NCBI RefSeq assembly: GCF_040149665.1
Contig: NZ_JBEFLP010000001.1
Span: 2,232,001 to 2,296,000 of the forward strand
Direction of reading: 5' to 3'
Length of the DNA stretch: 64,000 nucleotides
DNA from: Sulfitobacter sp. HNIBRBA3233
GTDB lineage: Bacteria; Pseudomonadota; Alphaproteobacteria; Rhodobacterales; Rhodobacteraceae
Shown here: positions 28,860 to 38,390 of the stretch, one piece after another
How positions within the stretch are numbered: position 1 is the stretch's first letter
Layout of the letters: each line of letters opens with the position of its first letter
The notes under the pieces: generated by a model
Databases searched by the model: none
Told to the model about the DNA's origin: nothing
Seen by the model: only the letters and a program-made list of their open reading frames with translations
Program-made: the position numbers and the translations under genes

Positions 28860-30868
28860 TCCGCCGCCTCCCTCAGGTCCATCGCGCGGGTCAGACCCGG
28901 CACACGCGCACGCACCGCATCGATGGCGGCCAGGACGTCCGATCCGTCCCCGCGGAGATCGGCCTGTGGCAACGCGGCGATGTGATCGAAAACAGCGCGC
29001 TTGACGAAATGCCGCCAGTGTACGGGCATTCCGGCCAGCGCCTGCGTCAGGGCCGCGTAATTCGCATCGGTCCAGATCGCCTCGAACGCGATGCGGCTGG
29101 CGTTGTAGCTGTAGGTCTGCGGCACGGGGGCGGTATGGGCGTCGCGCAGGGTCTGCGTCGCCTGCACATCGCAAACACCGGCTGCATCCACCACCACGCC
29201 GTAATCGCGCCGCGCAGCCTCGGCGCTGATGCTGCCGCGCAGAACGTCGCGTACCACCAGATCCGCGTCGCGCGTGAACGGATCACCCCAGCCGGCACCC
29301 CCTCCGGATGTCAGATTGAACACATCGCCGGGGCCGAGGTTGATGACATCGGTGTTGCCTAGATCGTGGCGGGTGCCGTCCGGCGAAATCTTGGTGAAAT
29401 GCGAAGGCGCGCCGGGGTGCCCGCCCTGTCCGCCCCACGCGGCAAAGATCGTTCGGTCCCGGTTGCGCGCCGTGACGACCGTGTCGGGCGTGAATACCTC
29501 GACCTCCAGCACGGTCGACAGACCACCGCGCGCCAGTCCCGCACCGCCGCTGTCCTGCACCAGCCCGTAGCGGCGGAACTTGATCGGCACTTCGACCTCG
29601 TTGATCTCGACCGGTGTGTTCTTGAGAAAGCCGCTGTTGGCACCGGATCCGTCGGTCCCGTCGCCCAGCGCGGATCCCCCCGCGCCGCCGATCACCGGAT
29701 CGATGGAGGCCATCGACAGCGTGCCCGTCCGTGCATCGAAGGTCTTGACGTTGACGATGCCGCCGCCGCCCGCCGCGCCAACGGGCAGACGGTCCGGTGC
29801 TGCGGCGTGAAACGCGCCCATCACGACACCCTGCAAACGCCCGCAGGTCAGCGACCGCATGCCCACCGCCGCCGGATACTGCGGATTCAGAATGCTTCCT
29901 TCGGGCGCGATGCAGGTTGCCGCCCGCAGGATCCCCCCGTTCAGCGGCACGGAGGGATCGAGCGTATAGAGGCAGTAGTTATACCCCACCATCATCAGGA
30001 TATGGCGCGGGTTGCCCCCCGTCGGCATATTCAGTGCCGACTTCAGCTGCGGATCCGATCCCGTGAAGTCGAGCGTGACGGCATCGCCGCGGATCTGAAG
30101 GTTGAGTTCCAGACGGACTGGCACGCCGTCGGGGCCGTCCTCGTCCAGATAATCGACAAAGCGGAAATCGCCGTCCGGCAAATCCGAAATGACCGCGCGC
30201 GCACGGGTTTCGCCCATGTCGAGCAGATCCTCGATGCCGTTCTTGACGGTCTCGACGCCGAACTTGCGGATCATCTCGTGCACTTTCGCCTCGCCGGTGT
30301 TCACGGCGGCGATCTGGGCATTCATGTCGCCCCGGTTCTGTTCCGGCATCCGCACGTTCAACATCAGCGTGTCGATCAGCTGCTGGTTCACCACACCCCC
30401 CGAAACCAGCTTGGAGGGTTTGAAACGGATCCCTTCCTGATGCACTTCGGTGTTCGCGCGGGACAGCGACGCCGGAACGGCCCCGCCCATGTCGGTATTG
30501 TGTATGTGGCCCACGGCAAAGGCGATGATCTCGCCTTCCCAGAAGATCGGCTTCCAGATGTGCATGTCGGGCGTGTGGGTGCAGACGAAGCCTGAGTAGG
30601 GATCATTCGTGATGCAGATATCCCCTTCGGCGTAGCTATCGATCCCGTCGAGCGCACCTTTGTAATCCAGACCGATGAACCATGTCGCCCCAAGGTCGCG
30701 GGGGCTGGCAAAGGTCATCCCCGACGGCGTGACAAGGCCGGTCGTGAAATCCTCGGTCTCTTTGACAAATGTCGAATGGGCCGTGCGGAACAGCGTGTAG
30801 GCCATGCTTTCCGCTACCGCCTGCGCGTGGTTCTCTAGCATCTTGAGGGTGACTGGATCAGTGCGCAT
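28856..30868 (-). CDS. N-methylhydantoinase B / 5-oxoprolinase beta-type subunit (HyuB)
   Basis: A 670-residue HyuB-family protein that forms the catalytic complex with HyuA. Typical segments are SMAYTLFRTAHSTFVKE, NDPYSG...HTPDMHIW, AVGHIHNTDMGGAVPASLS and the glycine-rich TSGGGAGWGDPFTRD. It is somewhat longer than many HyuB proteins, with an extra C-terminal stretch of about 100 residues after the GWGDPF motif. It overlaps the hyuA stop by 11 bases, as expected for a stoichiometric complex. Whether the substrate is a hydantoin, 5-oxoproline or another cyclic amide is not decided by the sequence. Confidence 0.92.
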   Translation of the reverse strand: MRTDPVTLKMLENHAQAVAESMAYTLFRTAHSTFVKETEDFTTGLVTPSGMTFASPRDLGATWFIGLDYKGALDGIDSYAEGDICITNDPYSGFVCTHTPDMHIWKPIFWEGEIIAFAVGHIHNTDMGGAVPASLSRANTEVHQEGIRFKPSKLVSGGVVNQQLIDTLMLNVRMPEQNRGDMNAQIAAVNTGEAKVHEMIRKFGVETVKNGIEDLLDMGETRARAVISDLPDGDFRFVDYLDEDGPDGVPVRLELNLQIRGDAVTLDFTGSDPQLKSALNMPTGGNPRHILMMVGYNYCLYTLDPSVPLNGGILRAATCIAPEGSILNPQYPAAVGMRSLTCGRLQGVVMGAFHAAAPDRLPVGAAGGGGIVNVKTFDARTGTLSMASIDPVIGGAGGSALGDGTDGSGANSGFLKNTPVEINEVEVPIKFRRYGLVQDSGGAGLARGGLSTVLEVEVFTPDTVVTARNRDRTIFAAWGGQGGHPGAPSHFTKISPDGTRHDLGNTDVINLGPGDVFNLTSGGGAGWGDPFTRDADLVVRDVLRGSISAEAARRDYGVVVDAAGVCDVQATQTLRDAHTAPVPQTYSYNASRIAFEAIWTDANYAALTQALAGMPVHWRHFVKRAVFDHIAALPQADLRGDGSDVLAAIDAVRARVPGLTRAMDLREAAE

Positions 30869-32915
30869 CGGATGTCTCCTCGGGCGTCAGGATCAGGTTA
30901 CCGTGATTATCCACCCGACCGGCGAAGCCCGGCGGTACGATGGTCGTGGTGTCGTCCTGCGCGATGACACAAGGGCTGGTGAACCGCGCCCCCGGTGTCA
31001 GATCCTTGCGGCGCAGCAGTTGCACTTCGCGCAGCGCCCCGTCGAGCCACGCGGTCATCGTCTGCTCTGCCGTGACATCATGCGGCGTCGAAGGAGCGCT
31101 TGGCAGGGTCGGTTTGGCCGAATTACCGGTCACTACAAGGTTGATCGCGATGATCTGGATCGCCGCATCGGGATCCGCGTGGCCGTAAAGGCGCCGGTGC
31201 TCGGCGTGGAACGCTTCGGCGACCGAGGCCACATCGTTGGCCGCCAGCGCGCCCGCATCTATCGCCACGTCGATTTCGAAACTCTGGCCGCGATAGCGCA
31301 TTTCACCCGAGGCCTGATAGGCCGGCACGCCGTCAAAACCCTGCTCGTCGACGATCCAGTGGCGCGCGCGCGCTGTCAGATCGGCAATCGTGCGCGTCAT
31401 CTGCGGAATGTTTTCCGCCTCCAGAGTGTAGAAGGCAGGCGCGGTGAAATCACTGCGGATGTCTGCCGTCAGCCCCCCCAACGCAGACAGCACACCGGGC
31501 GAGGGCGGGACGATCACATCCTTCATGCCAAGTTCCCGCGCGAGGAGGCAGGCCATCATCGGACCCCCGCCCCCGAAGGCCAGCAGGCTGAAATCCTGAA
31601 CGTCGATCCCGCGACGCGAGCAGAGCTTGGAAACTTCGCGGAACATACCGGAAATCGCGATACCGATGATGCCTTCGGCGGTCTCCTCAAGCGATCTGCC
31701 CATCCGGTCGGCAAGGGGCCGTATGACCTCTTTCGCGCGGTCGCGGTCGACCGACACCATGCCATAGCCAAGCACCCCACCGTCGAGAAGACCCAGTGTC
31801 ACGAAGGCATCCGTAATCGTAGCTTCCGTACCGCCATTGCCATAGGCGGCGGGACCGGGAACAGACCCGGCGCTGTCAGGTCCGACGGTCAACAGGCCCC
31901 CCTTGTCGACGCGCGCGATGGATCCCCCGCCCTCCCCGATCGAGGTGACCGATACGGTCGGCACGAAGATCGGGAAATCGCCGACGGTCTCGTTCACACC
32001 GTAGCCGGGCTGGCCATCCAGAATGATCGCCACATCGGCGGATGTGCCTCCGATATCGAGGCTCAGTACCTTGTCGGCCTCAATCGCCCGCGCGACAAAA
32101 GCCGCACCCATCACCCCCGCAGCCGTTCCCGATAGCAGCATCTCGACGCAGGCGGTCTTGCCGCTTTCGACGGACATGATGCCGCCGTTGGATTTGGTAA
32201 TCATCGGATCCGGCGTCACGCCAATGTCCCGAAGTGCGCGTTGCAGGGCGTCCAGATAGTAGGACACGCGCGGCTGGACATAGCCGTGGATCACTGCGGT
32301 CGACGTCCGCTCGTATTCGCGGATGATCGGGCGCACGTCATGCGACGTGAATACCTTCAGTTCCGGCGCAAGCGCGCGGATCAGATCACGCGCGGCGTAT
32401 TCATGGGCCGGGTTGCGGTAGCCGTGCAGGAACGACAGCACAACGCCCTGCGCACCCCGCGCCTCGGCGCGGGCGACGGCGTCCTTCACGCTCTCGGGAT
32501 CCAGCGGTGTATCTATGCTGCCATCGGCCATGATCCGTTCGCGGACACCGAACACCATGTCACGCGTCACCAGCGGTTCAGGCCGCGCTGACAACAGGTG
32601 GTAAGGATCGGGCATCTTCAGCCGCGCAAGCTCCAGCACATCGCTGAAATGCTCGGTCGTGAAGAGCGCAAGACGTATGCCCTTGCGCATGATGATGGCG
32701 TTGATCCCGACCGTGGTGCCGTGGGTGAAATGCGAAATGTCGGAAGGCGTGATGCCAAAGCGGTCTTCTAGCGCCTTCAGCCCGTCGAGCACCTCCTGCC
32801 CCGGACGGTCGGGGGTGGTCAGCACCTTGACGCTGGCCATCGTACCGGCGGTTTCGTCGAACGCGCAAAAATCGGCGAAGGTGCCACCGATATCCATGCC
32901 GACCCGATAGCCCAT
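30858..32915 (-). CDS. N-methylhydantoinase A / 5-oxoprolinase alpha-type subunit (HyuA)
   Basis: A 685-residue ATP-dependent cyclic amidase subunit. The two phosphate loops are GMDIGGTFADFCAFDE at the N-terminus and LSLDIGGTSADVAIILDG in the middle; FTHGTTVGINAIIMRKG, GPAAYGNGGTEATITDA and FGGGGPMMACLLAREL are further family landmarks. It starts on the last base of the iclR stop (TAATG) and overlaps hyuB. It probably hydrolyses an imported cyclic compound in the cytoplasm at the cost of ATP. Confidence 0.93.
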   Translation of the reverse strand: MGYRVGMDIGGTFADFCAFDETAGTMASVKVLTTPDRPGQEVLDGLKALEDRFGITPSDISHFTHGTTVGINAIIMRKGIRLALFTTEHFSDVLELARLKMPDPYHLLSARPEPLVTRDMVFGVRERIMADGSIDTPLDPESVKDAVARAEARGAQGVVLSFLHGYRNPAHEYAARDLIRALAPELKVFTSHDVRPIIREYERTSTAVIHGYVQPRVSYYLDALQRALRDIGVTPDPMITKSNGGIMSVESGKTACVEMLLSGTAAGVMGAAFVARAIEADKVLSLDIGGTSADVAIILDGQPGYGVNETVGDFPIFVPTVSVTSIGEGGGSIARVDKGGLLTVGPDSAGSVPGPAAYGNGGTEATITDAFVTLGLLDGGVLGYGMVSVDRDRAKEVIRPLADRMGRSLEETAEGIIGIAISGMFREVSKLCSRRGIDVQDFSLLAFGGGGPMMACLLARELGMKDVIVPPSPGVLSALGGLTADIRSDFTAPAFYTLEAENIPQMTRTIADLTARARHWIVDEQGFDGVPAYQASGEMRYRGQSFEIDVAIDAGALAANDVASVAEAFHAEHRRLYGHADPDAAIQIIAINLVVTGNSAKPTLPSAPSTPHDVTAEQTMTAWLDGALREVQLLRRKDLTPGARFTSPCVIAQDDTTTIVPPGFAGRVDNHGNLILTPEETSDAH

Positions 32916-33721
32916 TAGGCAACTCCTTCTGGCGTCGAGGTTTCATCCAGACCGGAGGCGATATCCCTGTAGCCCAGTCGCGCGCTGATCTCTGCCGCGC
33001 ATTCAAGGACGGCGGCGCGCATCCTGTCGCGCTGAATTTCGAACCGCGAGGTCACTGTCGCGAGGTCGACAACGGCGACGACATCACCGTTCTGGCCGCG
33101 GATCGGGGCCGCGATACCGGCACCGCCCTGCGCGTATTGGTCGATGATTACGCCGTAGCCATCGCGCCGGATCTGGTCCAGCTCGGCGCGGACGGCCTCT
33201 TCGGTGGTGGGAGTTGTCGGGCTGAACGGCTTCAATTCGGTCTTGGTGAAATAGTCGTCGACGATCTGGGGATCCTGATAGGCGAGCAAGACCCGCCCCA
33301 TGACTGTCGCGTATCCCGGCAGCACAGAATCGTCGGAGGTGTCATAGCGGATGTGTTGTGTGCTGACCGCCTTGCAGACCAGCCGCGCGTCCTGCTGCGC
33401 GGTGCGCACGCAGACAAAAACCGTTTCGTTGATACGATCACGAAGCGCTTCGATGATCGGAAGCGCCACCGGGCGCAGAATGGATTCAAACCCGCCGACC
33501 CAGCCAAACCCCTGCCGAAAGGCATCGACGAGCTCGTAGCGGTCGTCCGCTGTCTTCACCACATAGCCGCGTGAGACCAGCGTGGACAAAAGACCGAAAG
33601 CGCTGCTTTTCGGCAGGTCCAGCGATCCGGTCACCTGATTAAGCTTTACAGGTGTCGTCTGGCCCGAAAGCCACTCGAGAAGCTCCAGCACGCGCGCTGC
33701 GGATTTGACTTGATTGTTCAT
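32915..33721 (-). CDS. IclR-family transcriptional regulator
   Basis: A 268-residue regulator with an N-terminal winged helix-turn-helix (VKSAARVLELLEWLSG, then LPKSSAFGLLSTLVSRGYV) and a C-terminal ligand-binding domain (SVLPGYATVMGRVLLAY, GVIIDQYAQGGAGIAAPI). It is the first gene of the hydantoinase/ABC operon and is coupled to hyuA by a one-base overlap. The start codon sits inside a palindrome, so it very likely controls its own operon. The ligand is probably the pathway substrate or an intermediate. Confidence 0.92.
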   Translation of the reverse strand: MNNQVKSAARVLELLEWLSGQTTPVKLNQVTGSLDLPKSSAFGLLSTLVSRGYVVKTADDRYELVDAFRQGFGWVGGFESILRPVALPIIEALRDRINETVFVCVRTAQQDARLVCKAVSTQHIRYDTSDDSVLPGYATVMGRVLLAYQDPQIVDDYFTKTELKPFSPTTPTTEEAVRAELDQIRRDGYGVIIDQYAQGGAGIAAPIRGQNGDVVAVVDLATVTSRFEIQRDRMRAAVLECAAEISARLGYRDIASGLDETSTPEGVA

Positions 33722-33780
33722 ATATGTGAACCCTATTCACCTATGTGATCAGTGAAGGGCAGCGGACGGCGGTCTGTCAA
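33716..33780 (-). promoter_or_regulatory. Candidate promoter and paired operators of the iclR-hyu operon
   Basis: GTTCATATATGTGAAC (33716-33731) is an imperfectly spaced but arm-perfect palindrome (GTTCA/TGAAC) that overlaps the iclR start codon. TCACCTATGTGA (33737-33748) is a second element with TCAC/GTGA arms. Further upstream on the minus strand, TTGACA (33775-33780) is a perfect -35 box; TTCACT (33751-33756), 18 bases on, is a weak -10. Both palindromes lie at or just after the inferred start of transcription, a position suited to repression by IclR. Confidence 0.55.
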
Positions 33781-34120
33781 CGGATTTCTTGACCCAAGGT
33801 CAGGCTCGGGCGCTTCCGCTGCACCGCTATCGCGGCGCGACCCTTTGCGGGCAACACGGGCTGTGCGTCCCCTCAGGAAAAGGGAGCGGAAGTCGCAACA
33901 AACTGATTTTGAATATCTAATCCCGGCACGGCCGCGGCAGATACGGCGCCCGTGCTGCGTGCCCCACCGGGTGCGACGCCGGACCGGCAAGGCCGCAACC
34001 CAGGCGACCAAATTTCGCGCAATTCCATGAGGCGACCGCATACCAGTCGCTTGCACCGGATCACTGGACCGGAATCACCGGCGCCAGAGCCACACCGGTG
34101 ACCGCCCGCCTGTCGCGCAA
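33757..34120. other. Non-coding gap between the iclR operon and the RND pump gene
   Basis: About 360 bases with short open frames on both strands but none with a ribosome-binding site or recognisable product. The right part is the 3' side of the minus-strand RND gene. I see no convincing terminator, RNA gene or repeat here beyond the operon promoter at its left edge. Confidence 0.5.
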
Positions 34121-37100
34121 TCAGAGGGCAGGCTTCTTGAGGCCGATTTCACGCTCCGCCTTCTTTTCGCCCAGCATCAGCATTGCGGGTGTCACAACCA
34201 TTGTCAGGATCGTCGCCACAACCAGTCCGCCCGCGATGGCCGATGAGAGTTCGGTCCACCACTGCGTCGAAGGTGCGCCGTAAACGATTTCGCGGGTGAA
34301 GAAATTGAGGTTCAGGCCGATCACCATCGGCATCAGCCCCAAGGCAGTGGTGATCGAGGTCAGCAGAACCGGCCGCAGACGCTGGGCACCGGTGCGCAGC
34401 ACGGCCTCCAGCGGTGACTGCCCGGATTTTCTGAGGTCGTTATAGGTGTCGATCAGCACGATGTTGTTGTTCACCACGATCCCCGCGAGTGCGATGACGC
34501 CAATGCCCCCCATCACGATCCCAAAGGGACGACCGGTGACCAGAAGCCCCAGCAGAACGCCCGCGATGGAAAACACGATGGCGCTCATCACGACGAATGC
34601 CTGGTAGAACGTGTTGAACTGCAACACGAGGATCACGAACATCAGCATGATCGCGGCGATGAAGGCACCGACGAGGAAAACCATGCTCTCCTGCTGGTCT
34701 TCCGCCTCTCCGGCGAAGCTGAATTCGACACCCTCCGGCAGGTCGGCATCGTTCAGCGCCGCGGTAAGCGCCACCACCTGATCGTTGACTAGGAAACCCG
34801 GCGCCACGTTCGCCTCGATCGTGGTGACGCGTTTCTCGTCGATCCGGCGGATCACGCCGGTCCGCTCGGACGGCGCGAAGGTCACGAAATTGGCAATCGG
34901 CACCAGACCGGACGTGGTCGGCACCCGCAGGCTTCCCAACTCGGCGAGGGACCGTTCCTCGCGCGGGAACCTCACGCGAATATCAAGCGAGCCGTCGATA
35001 TCGTCGGGGCGATAATCCGCGACGGTGATCCCCTGCGTCAGCAGTTGCACCGCCTGCCCCAGAAGGCTGACATCGGCACCGAAGCGCGCGGCCTCGGCAC
35101 GGTCGACAAGGATCGACACTTCGACGCCGGGGACAGGGCGGGTATCGGTCACATCCGTAAATCCACCGATGCGGTCCATGATCTCGCGGATTTCGGCGAC
35201 GGCATCGGCCTGCTTTTCCGGGTCACGCGCGGTGACTCGAAGATTGACGGGCTTTCCGGCTGTCGGCCCACCGCTTTCTGTCTGCACCTGCACGTCGATG
35301 CCCGCGATATCCGCCACGCTTTCGCGGATATCCGCACCGATCTGCGCCGCGGTCCGGCGGGTATCCCACGGGGTAAGTTCCAGTTGCAGCGTTCCTATGG
35401 TTTCTTCGTCGCCCTGTCCGGCGGACATCATGGACCGCGCGTAGATGCTCGCGATCTCGTCGTAACCCAGCAGGCGGTCCTCGACCGCACGCACCAGCGC
35501 GTCCCGCTCGAAGATCGAGAAGTTATCCCGCGCACGCACCTGCACCTGCATGAAATCGGGTTCGACCGACGGGAAGAAGCTGACACCCTTGCCGAACTGC
35601 CCATAGAGGCCAAAGCCCCCCAGCAGCAGCGCCACGGCCAGAAGCACGGTCGCGGCAGGGCGCAAGATCGCCCAGTGCAGGACACGAACGTATCCGCCGG
35701 TGAACCCGGTCATGTCCCGCGGATCGCCAACCTCGGCGGCATGCAGCGCTGCCTTCTGCTTGGCGGTCTGGGGCTGTCTCTTGCCAATCAGACCGCCCAC
35801 CACGGGGATGAAGATCAACGCCATGAACAGAGAGGCAAACAGCGTCAGGATCACGGTGATCGGCAGGAATTTCATGAACTCCCCAACCATACCTGTCCAG
35901 AAAAGCAGCGGGAAGAACACGCTCAGCGTTGTCGCGGTGGATGCGATGATGGGCCACGCCATGCGTTTCGCGGCAAAGGCATAGGCCTCGGGCGCCGGTG
36001 CGCCCTCTTGCAGCTTGCGATCGGCGAGTTCGGTTGTGACGATTGCCCCGTCCACCAGCATCCCCACCACAAGGATCAGCGAAAACAGGACCACGATGTT
36101 CATCGTATAGCCCATTGCCCACAGCGCGATCACACCGGCAAGGAAGGCGCCCGGAATGGCAAGCCCCACAAGGATCGAGGACCGCAGCCCCAGCGCCAGC
36201 ACGATCACGATCATCACCAGAATGACCGCCGCAATCACATTGGCCTCAAGATCGCTGAGCATATCCTTGACCTGTTTGGACTGGTCCTGAAGGTAGGTCA
36301 CCTCGATGCTGTCGGGCCAGTCCGCGCGAAGTTCTTCGACGAGGGCTCGCACATTCGCCACCGTGTCGATGATATTCGCGCCCGACCTTTTGGTCACCTC
36401 CAGCGCCAGCGCGGGCTGGCCGTTGATGCGCGCGAACGAACTTGGGTCCTCGAAGGTGCGGCGGATGGTGGCCACATCCCCGAATGTCACAACCGCATTG
36501 CCGCGCACCTTCACCGGCATCGACATGACGTCTTCGAGATCTTCGATCAGGCCCGGCACTTTCAACACGATCCGGCCCGATCCCGTTTCAATCGCCCCCG
36601 CCGCGATCAGGCGGTTGTTGCGCTGGATCTGCCCGATCAGTTCGTCGAAGGACAGGTTGTACGTCTGGAAGACGGTGGGATCGATCAATACCTCCAGAAA
36701 CTCGAACCGCTGGCCGCCGATCTCGGCTTCCAGCACGCCTTCGAGGCCCTCGATCTCTTCCTGAAGCTGCTCGGCCAGATCGTTCAGCATCCTTTCCGGA
36801 ACGGGGCCGGACAGGATTGCCGTCACGATCGGGAAAAGCGCTGTGTTGATCTCGGTGATCGTGATGTCGCGCGCATCTTCGGGCAAATCGTTTTCGGCGC
36901 GATCCGCGGCCTCGCGCACCTTGTCCAGCGCTTCGTCGTTGTCGCCACCGGGGGTAAATTCCAGCTGGATGCTGGCAAACCCTTCGGACGCATCCGACTT
37001 CATGCTGTCCAGACCCTCGATCGAGGCGAACTCCGTCTCCATCGGCTCCAGCAACAGGCGCTCGGCGTCCTCGGGGCTGATACCGTCCAGCCCGGTGGAT

Positions 37101-37243
37101 ACGTAGAACAGCGGAAGCGGGACTTCGGGATTGGATTCCTTTGGAATCGAGGTGTAGGCAAAGGCCCCGACGGCCAGCACCATCACAAGCGCCATGACCA
37201 CGACACGGGACCGCGAGAAGGCAGCGTCGATGAGGCTATTCAC
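34121..37243 (-). CDS. RND-family efflux pump, inner-membrane subunit
   Basis: A 1040-residue AcrB-like proton-driven transporter that forms a tripartite pump with the adaptor encoded just upstream. The N-terminal helix VVVMALVMVLAVGAFAYTSIPKE is followed by a large periplasmic loop, a central helix bundle, the second periplasmic loop and a C-terminal bundle ending in MLGEKKAEREIGLKK. The helix-4 motif reads VGMLVDGAIV, with one Asp rather than the Asp-Asp pair of AcrB. GTG at 37243 is preferred: AGGAG lies just upstream and the gene then overlaps the adaptor stop by eight bases. The substrate is unknown. Confidence 0.9.
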   Translation of the reverse strand: MNSLIDAAFSRSRVVVMALVMVLAVGAFAYTSIPKESNPEVPLPLFYVSTGLDGISPEDAERLLLEPMETEFASIEGLDSMKSDASEGFASIQLEFTPGGDNDEALDKVREAADRAENDLPEDARDITITEINTALFPIVTAILSGPVPERMLNDLAEQLQEEIEGLEGVLEAEIGGQRFEFLEVLIDPTVFQTYNLSFDELIGQIQRNNRLIAAGAIETGSGRIVLKVPGLIEDLEDVMSMPVKVRGNAVVTFGDVATIRRTFEDPSSFARINGQPALALEVTKRSGANIIDTVANVRALVEELRADWPDSIEVTYLQDQSKQVKDMLSDLEANVIAAVILVMIVIVLALGLRSSILVGLAIPGAFLAGVIALWAMGYTMNIVVLFSLILVVGMLVDGAIVTTELADRKLQEGAPAPEAYAFAAKRMAWPIIASTATTLSVFFPLLFWTGMVGEFMKFLPITVILTLFASLFMALIFIPVVGGLIGKRQPQTAKQKAALHAAEVGDPRDMTGFTGGYVRVLHWAILRPAATVLLAVALLLGGFGLYGQFGKGVSFFPSVEPDFMQVQVRARDNFSIFERDALVRAVEDRLLGYDEIASIYARSMMSAGQGDEETIGTLQLELTPWDTRRTAAQIGADIRESVADIAGIDVQVQTESGGPTAGKPVNLRVTARDPEKQADAVAEIREIMDRIGGFTDVTDTRPVPGVEVSILVDRAEAARFGADVSLLGQAVQLLTQGITVADYRPDDIDGSLDIRVRFPREERSLAELGSLRVPTTSGLVPIANFVTFAPSERTGVIRRIDEKRVTTIEANVAPGFLVNDQVVALTAALNDADLPEGVEFSFAGEAEDQQESMVFLVGAFIAAIMLMFVILVLQFNTFYQAFVVMSAIVFSIAGVLLGLLVTGRPFGIVMGGIGVIALAGIVVNNNIVLIDTYNDLRKSGQSPLEAVLRTGAQRLRPVLLTSITTALGLMPMVIGLNLNFFTREIVYGAPSTQWWTELSSAIAGGLVVATILTMVVTPAMLMLGEKKAEREIGLKKPAL

Positions 37244-38390
37244 CTGACATCTCCTGCGCGGCGGGTGCCACGACCTCGCCCGCGTTGACAAAGCCCTGAC
37301 CGACCGTGATGACATCGACGGTCTCGGGCAGGCCGGTCACCCAGATGCCGTCAATCTGCGCCTTCACGACCTGGATCGGGTAGAACTCGACGATGTTGTC
37401 GGCGTTGACGGTTTTCACACCCAACGCCCCTTCAGTGTCCAGCGACACCACCGACGGCGAGGTGAAATGCGCTGTGACCTGCCCGGTCGGGATGATGACC
37501 TCGGCCGAGATCCCGGCAGGGATCACACCATCTGCGTTTGGCACTTCAATCTCGGCAAGGAACGTGCGCGTTTCCGAAGCGGCAGAGGTGCCGACGAAGG
37601 TAACCGTGCCCTCACGTTCCTCGCCGGTGATAAACCGCACGGTCGCGGGCTGCCCGACCTCAAGCCGTGTGAGCGACTGCTGCGGCACCTGAATGGCAAC
37701 CGTCAGGGGCGTGATATCGACAAGGCGCCCGACATCAGCACCGACCGAGACGAATTCACCGGCGTCCAGATCGAGCGTTTCGATCCGCCCGTCGAAGGGT
37801 GCGGTGATCGTCAGCGCCTCTGCCGCCTGTTCGGTCTGGGTGACCTGCGCCTCGGCGGTGGCCAGCGCCGCACGCGCCTCTGTCACCCGGTCTTGCGTGG
37901 CCACGCCGCGCTCCAGCAAGGCCTGCGCATTGTCGAATTCACGCTGGGCCTGCACCAGCGCCTCTGCGGCGCGGCGCGCGTCCGCTTCGTTGCTTGACGA
38001 GTTGAGACGGGCAATCACCTGCCCCGCCGTGACATCCTCACCCTTCGTGACCAGAACCTCGGTCACGTCCCCCGATGTCTCGGCGCGCAGCGACGTGTCG
38101 CGATCCGGCAGCGCCTGACCTTCGGCCTGAAAGAATTGCGTCACGCTTTGTGCCGTGGACGTGGTCACCGCAACGGCGACCGGTTCCGGGTCCGCGCGCG
38201 ATACCGGTGTCTCTTCGGGCTCCGACGGCAGGATGAACCCGCTGCCCATCCACCCCACGATCAACAAGACCAGAAGTGCCGCGAGCCAGGTAGACCGCGA
38301 TGCGCCCCTATCTGACTCAAATTCCAGACGTTCGGGCCCGGCGGGATCCTGCCGCGCCGCAGCGTCGGTATCGTGTTTTTCAGTGGTCAT
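37236..38390 (-). CDS. RND efflux adaptor (membrane fusion protein, HlyD/AcrA family)
   Basis: A 384-residue adaptor. It has a cytoplasmic N-terminus, one membrane anchor (WLAALLVLLIVGWMGSGFILP), a split lipoyl domain (LRAETSGDVTEVLVTKGEDVTAGQVIARL and ITAPFDGRIETLDLDAGEFVSVG, each quoted as the landmark), a coiled-coil hairpin between them (AQREFDNAQALLERGVATQDR), and beta-barrel and membrane-proximal domains. It links the RND pump to an outer-membrane channel, which is not encoded here. It overlaps the end of the regulator gene by 11 bases. Confidence 0.9.
   Translation of the reverse strand: MTTEKHDTDAAARQDPAGPERLEFESDRGASRSTWLAALLVLLIVGWMGSGFILPSEPEETPVSRADPEPVAVAVTTSTAQSVTQFFQAEGQALPDRDTSLRAETSGDVTEVLVTKGEDVTAGQVIARLNSSSNEADARRAAEALVQAQREFDNAQALLERGVATQDRVTEARAALATAEAQVTQTEQAAEALTITAPFDGRIETLDLDAGEFVSVGADVGRLVDITPLTVAIQVPQQSLTRLEVGQPATVRFITGEEREGTVTFVGTSAASETRTFLAEIEVPNADGVIPAGISAEVIIPTGQVTAHFTSPSVVSLDTEGALGVKTVNADNIVEFYPIQVVKAQIDGIWVTGLPETVDVITVGQGFVNAGEVVAPAAQEMSGE

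Noticed and set aside
33752..34064. Short open frames on both strands between iclR and the RND gene
   Set aside because: No ribosome-binding site, no recognised product, and codon use looks like non-coding GC-rich DNA.
35045..37288. A 747-residue open frame on the plus strand across the RND pump gene
   Set aside because: It lies opposite the long RND gene and has a His/Arg/Gln-rich translation typical of the antisense of GC-rich coding DNA. It has no ribosome-binding site or recognisable domain.
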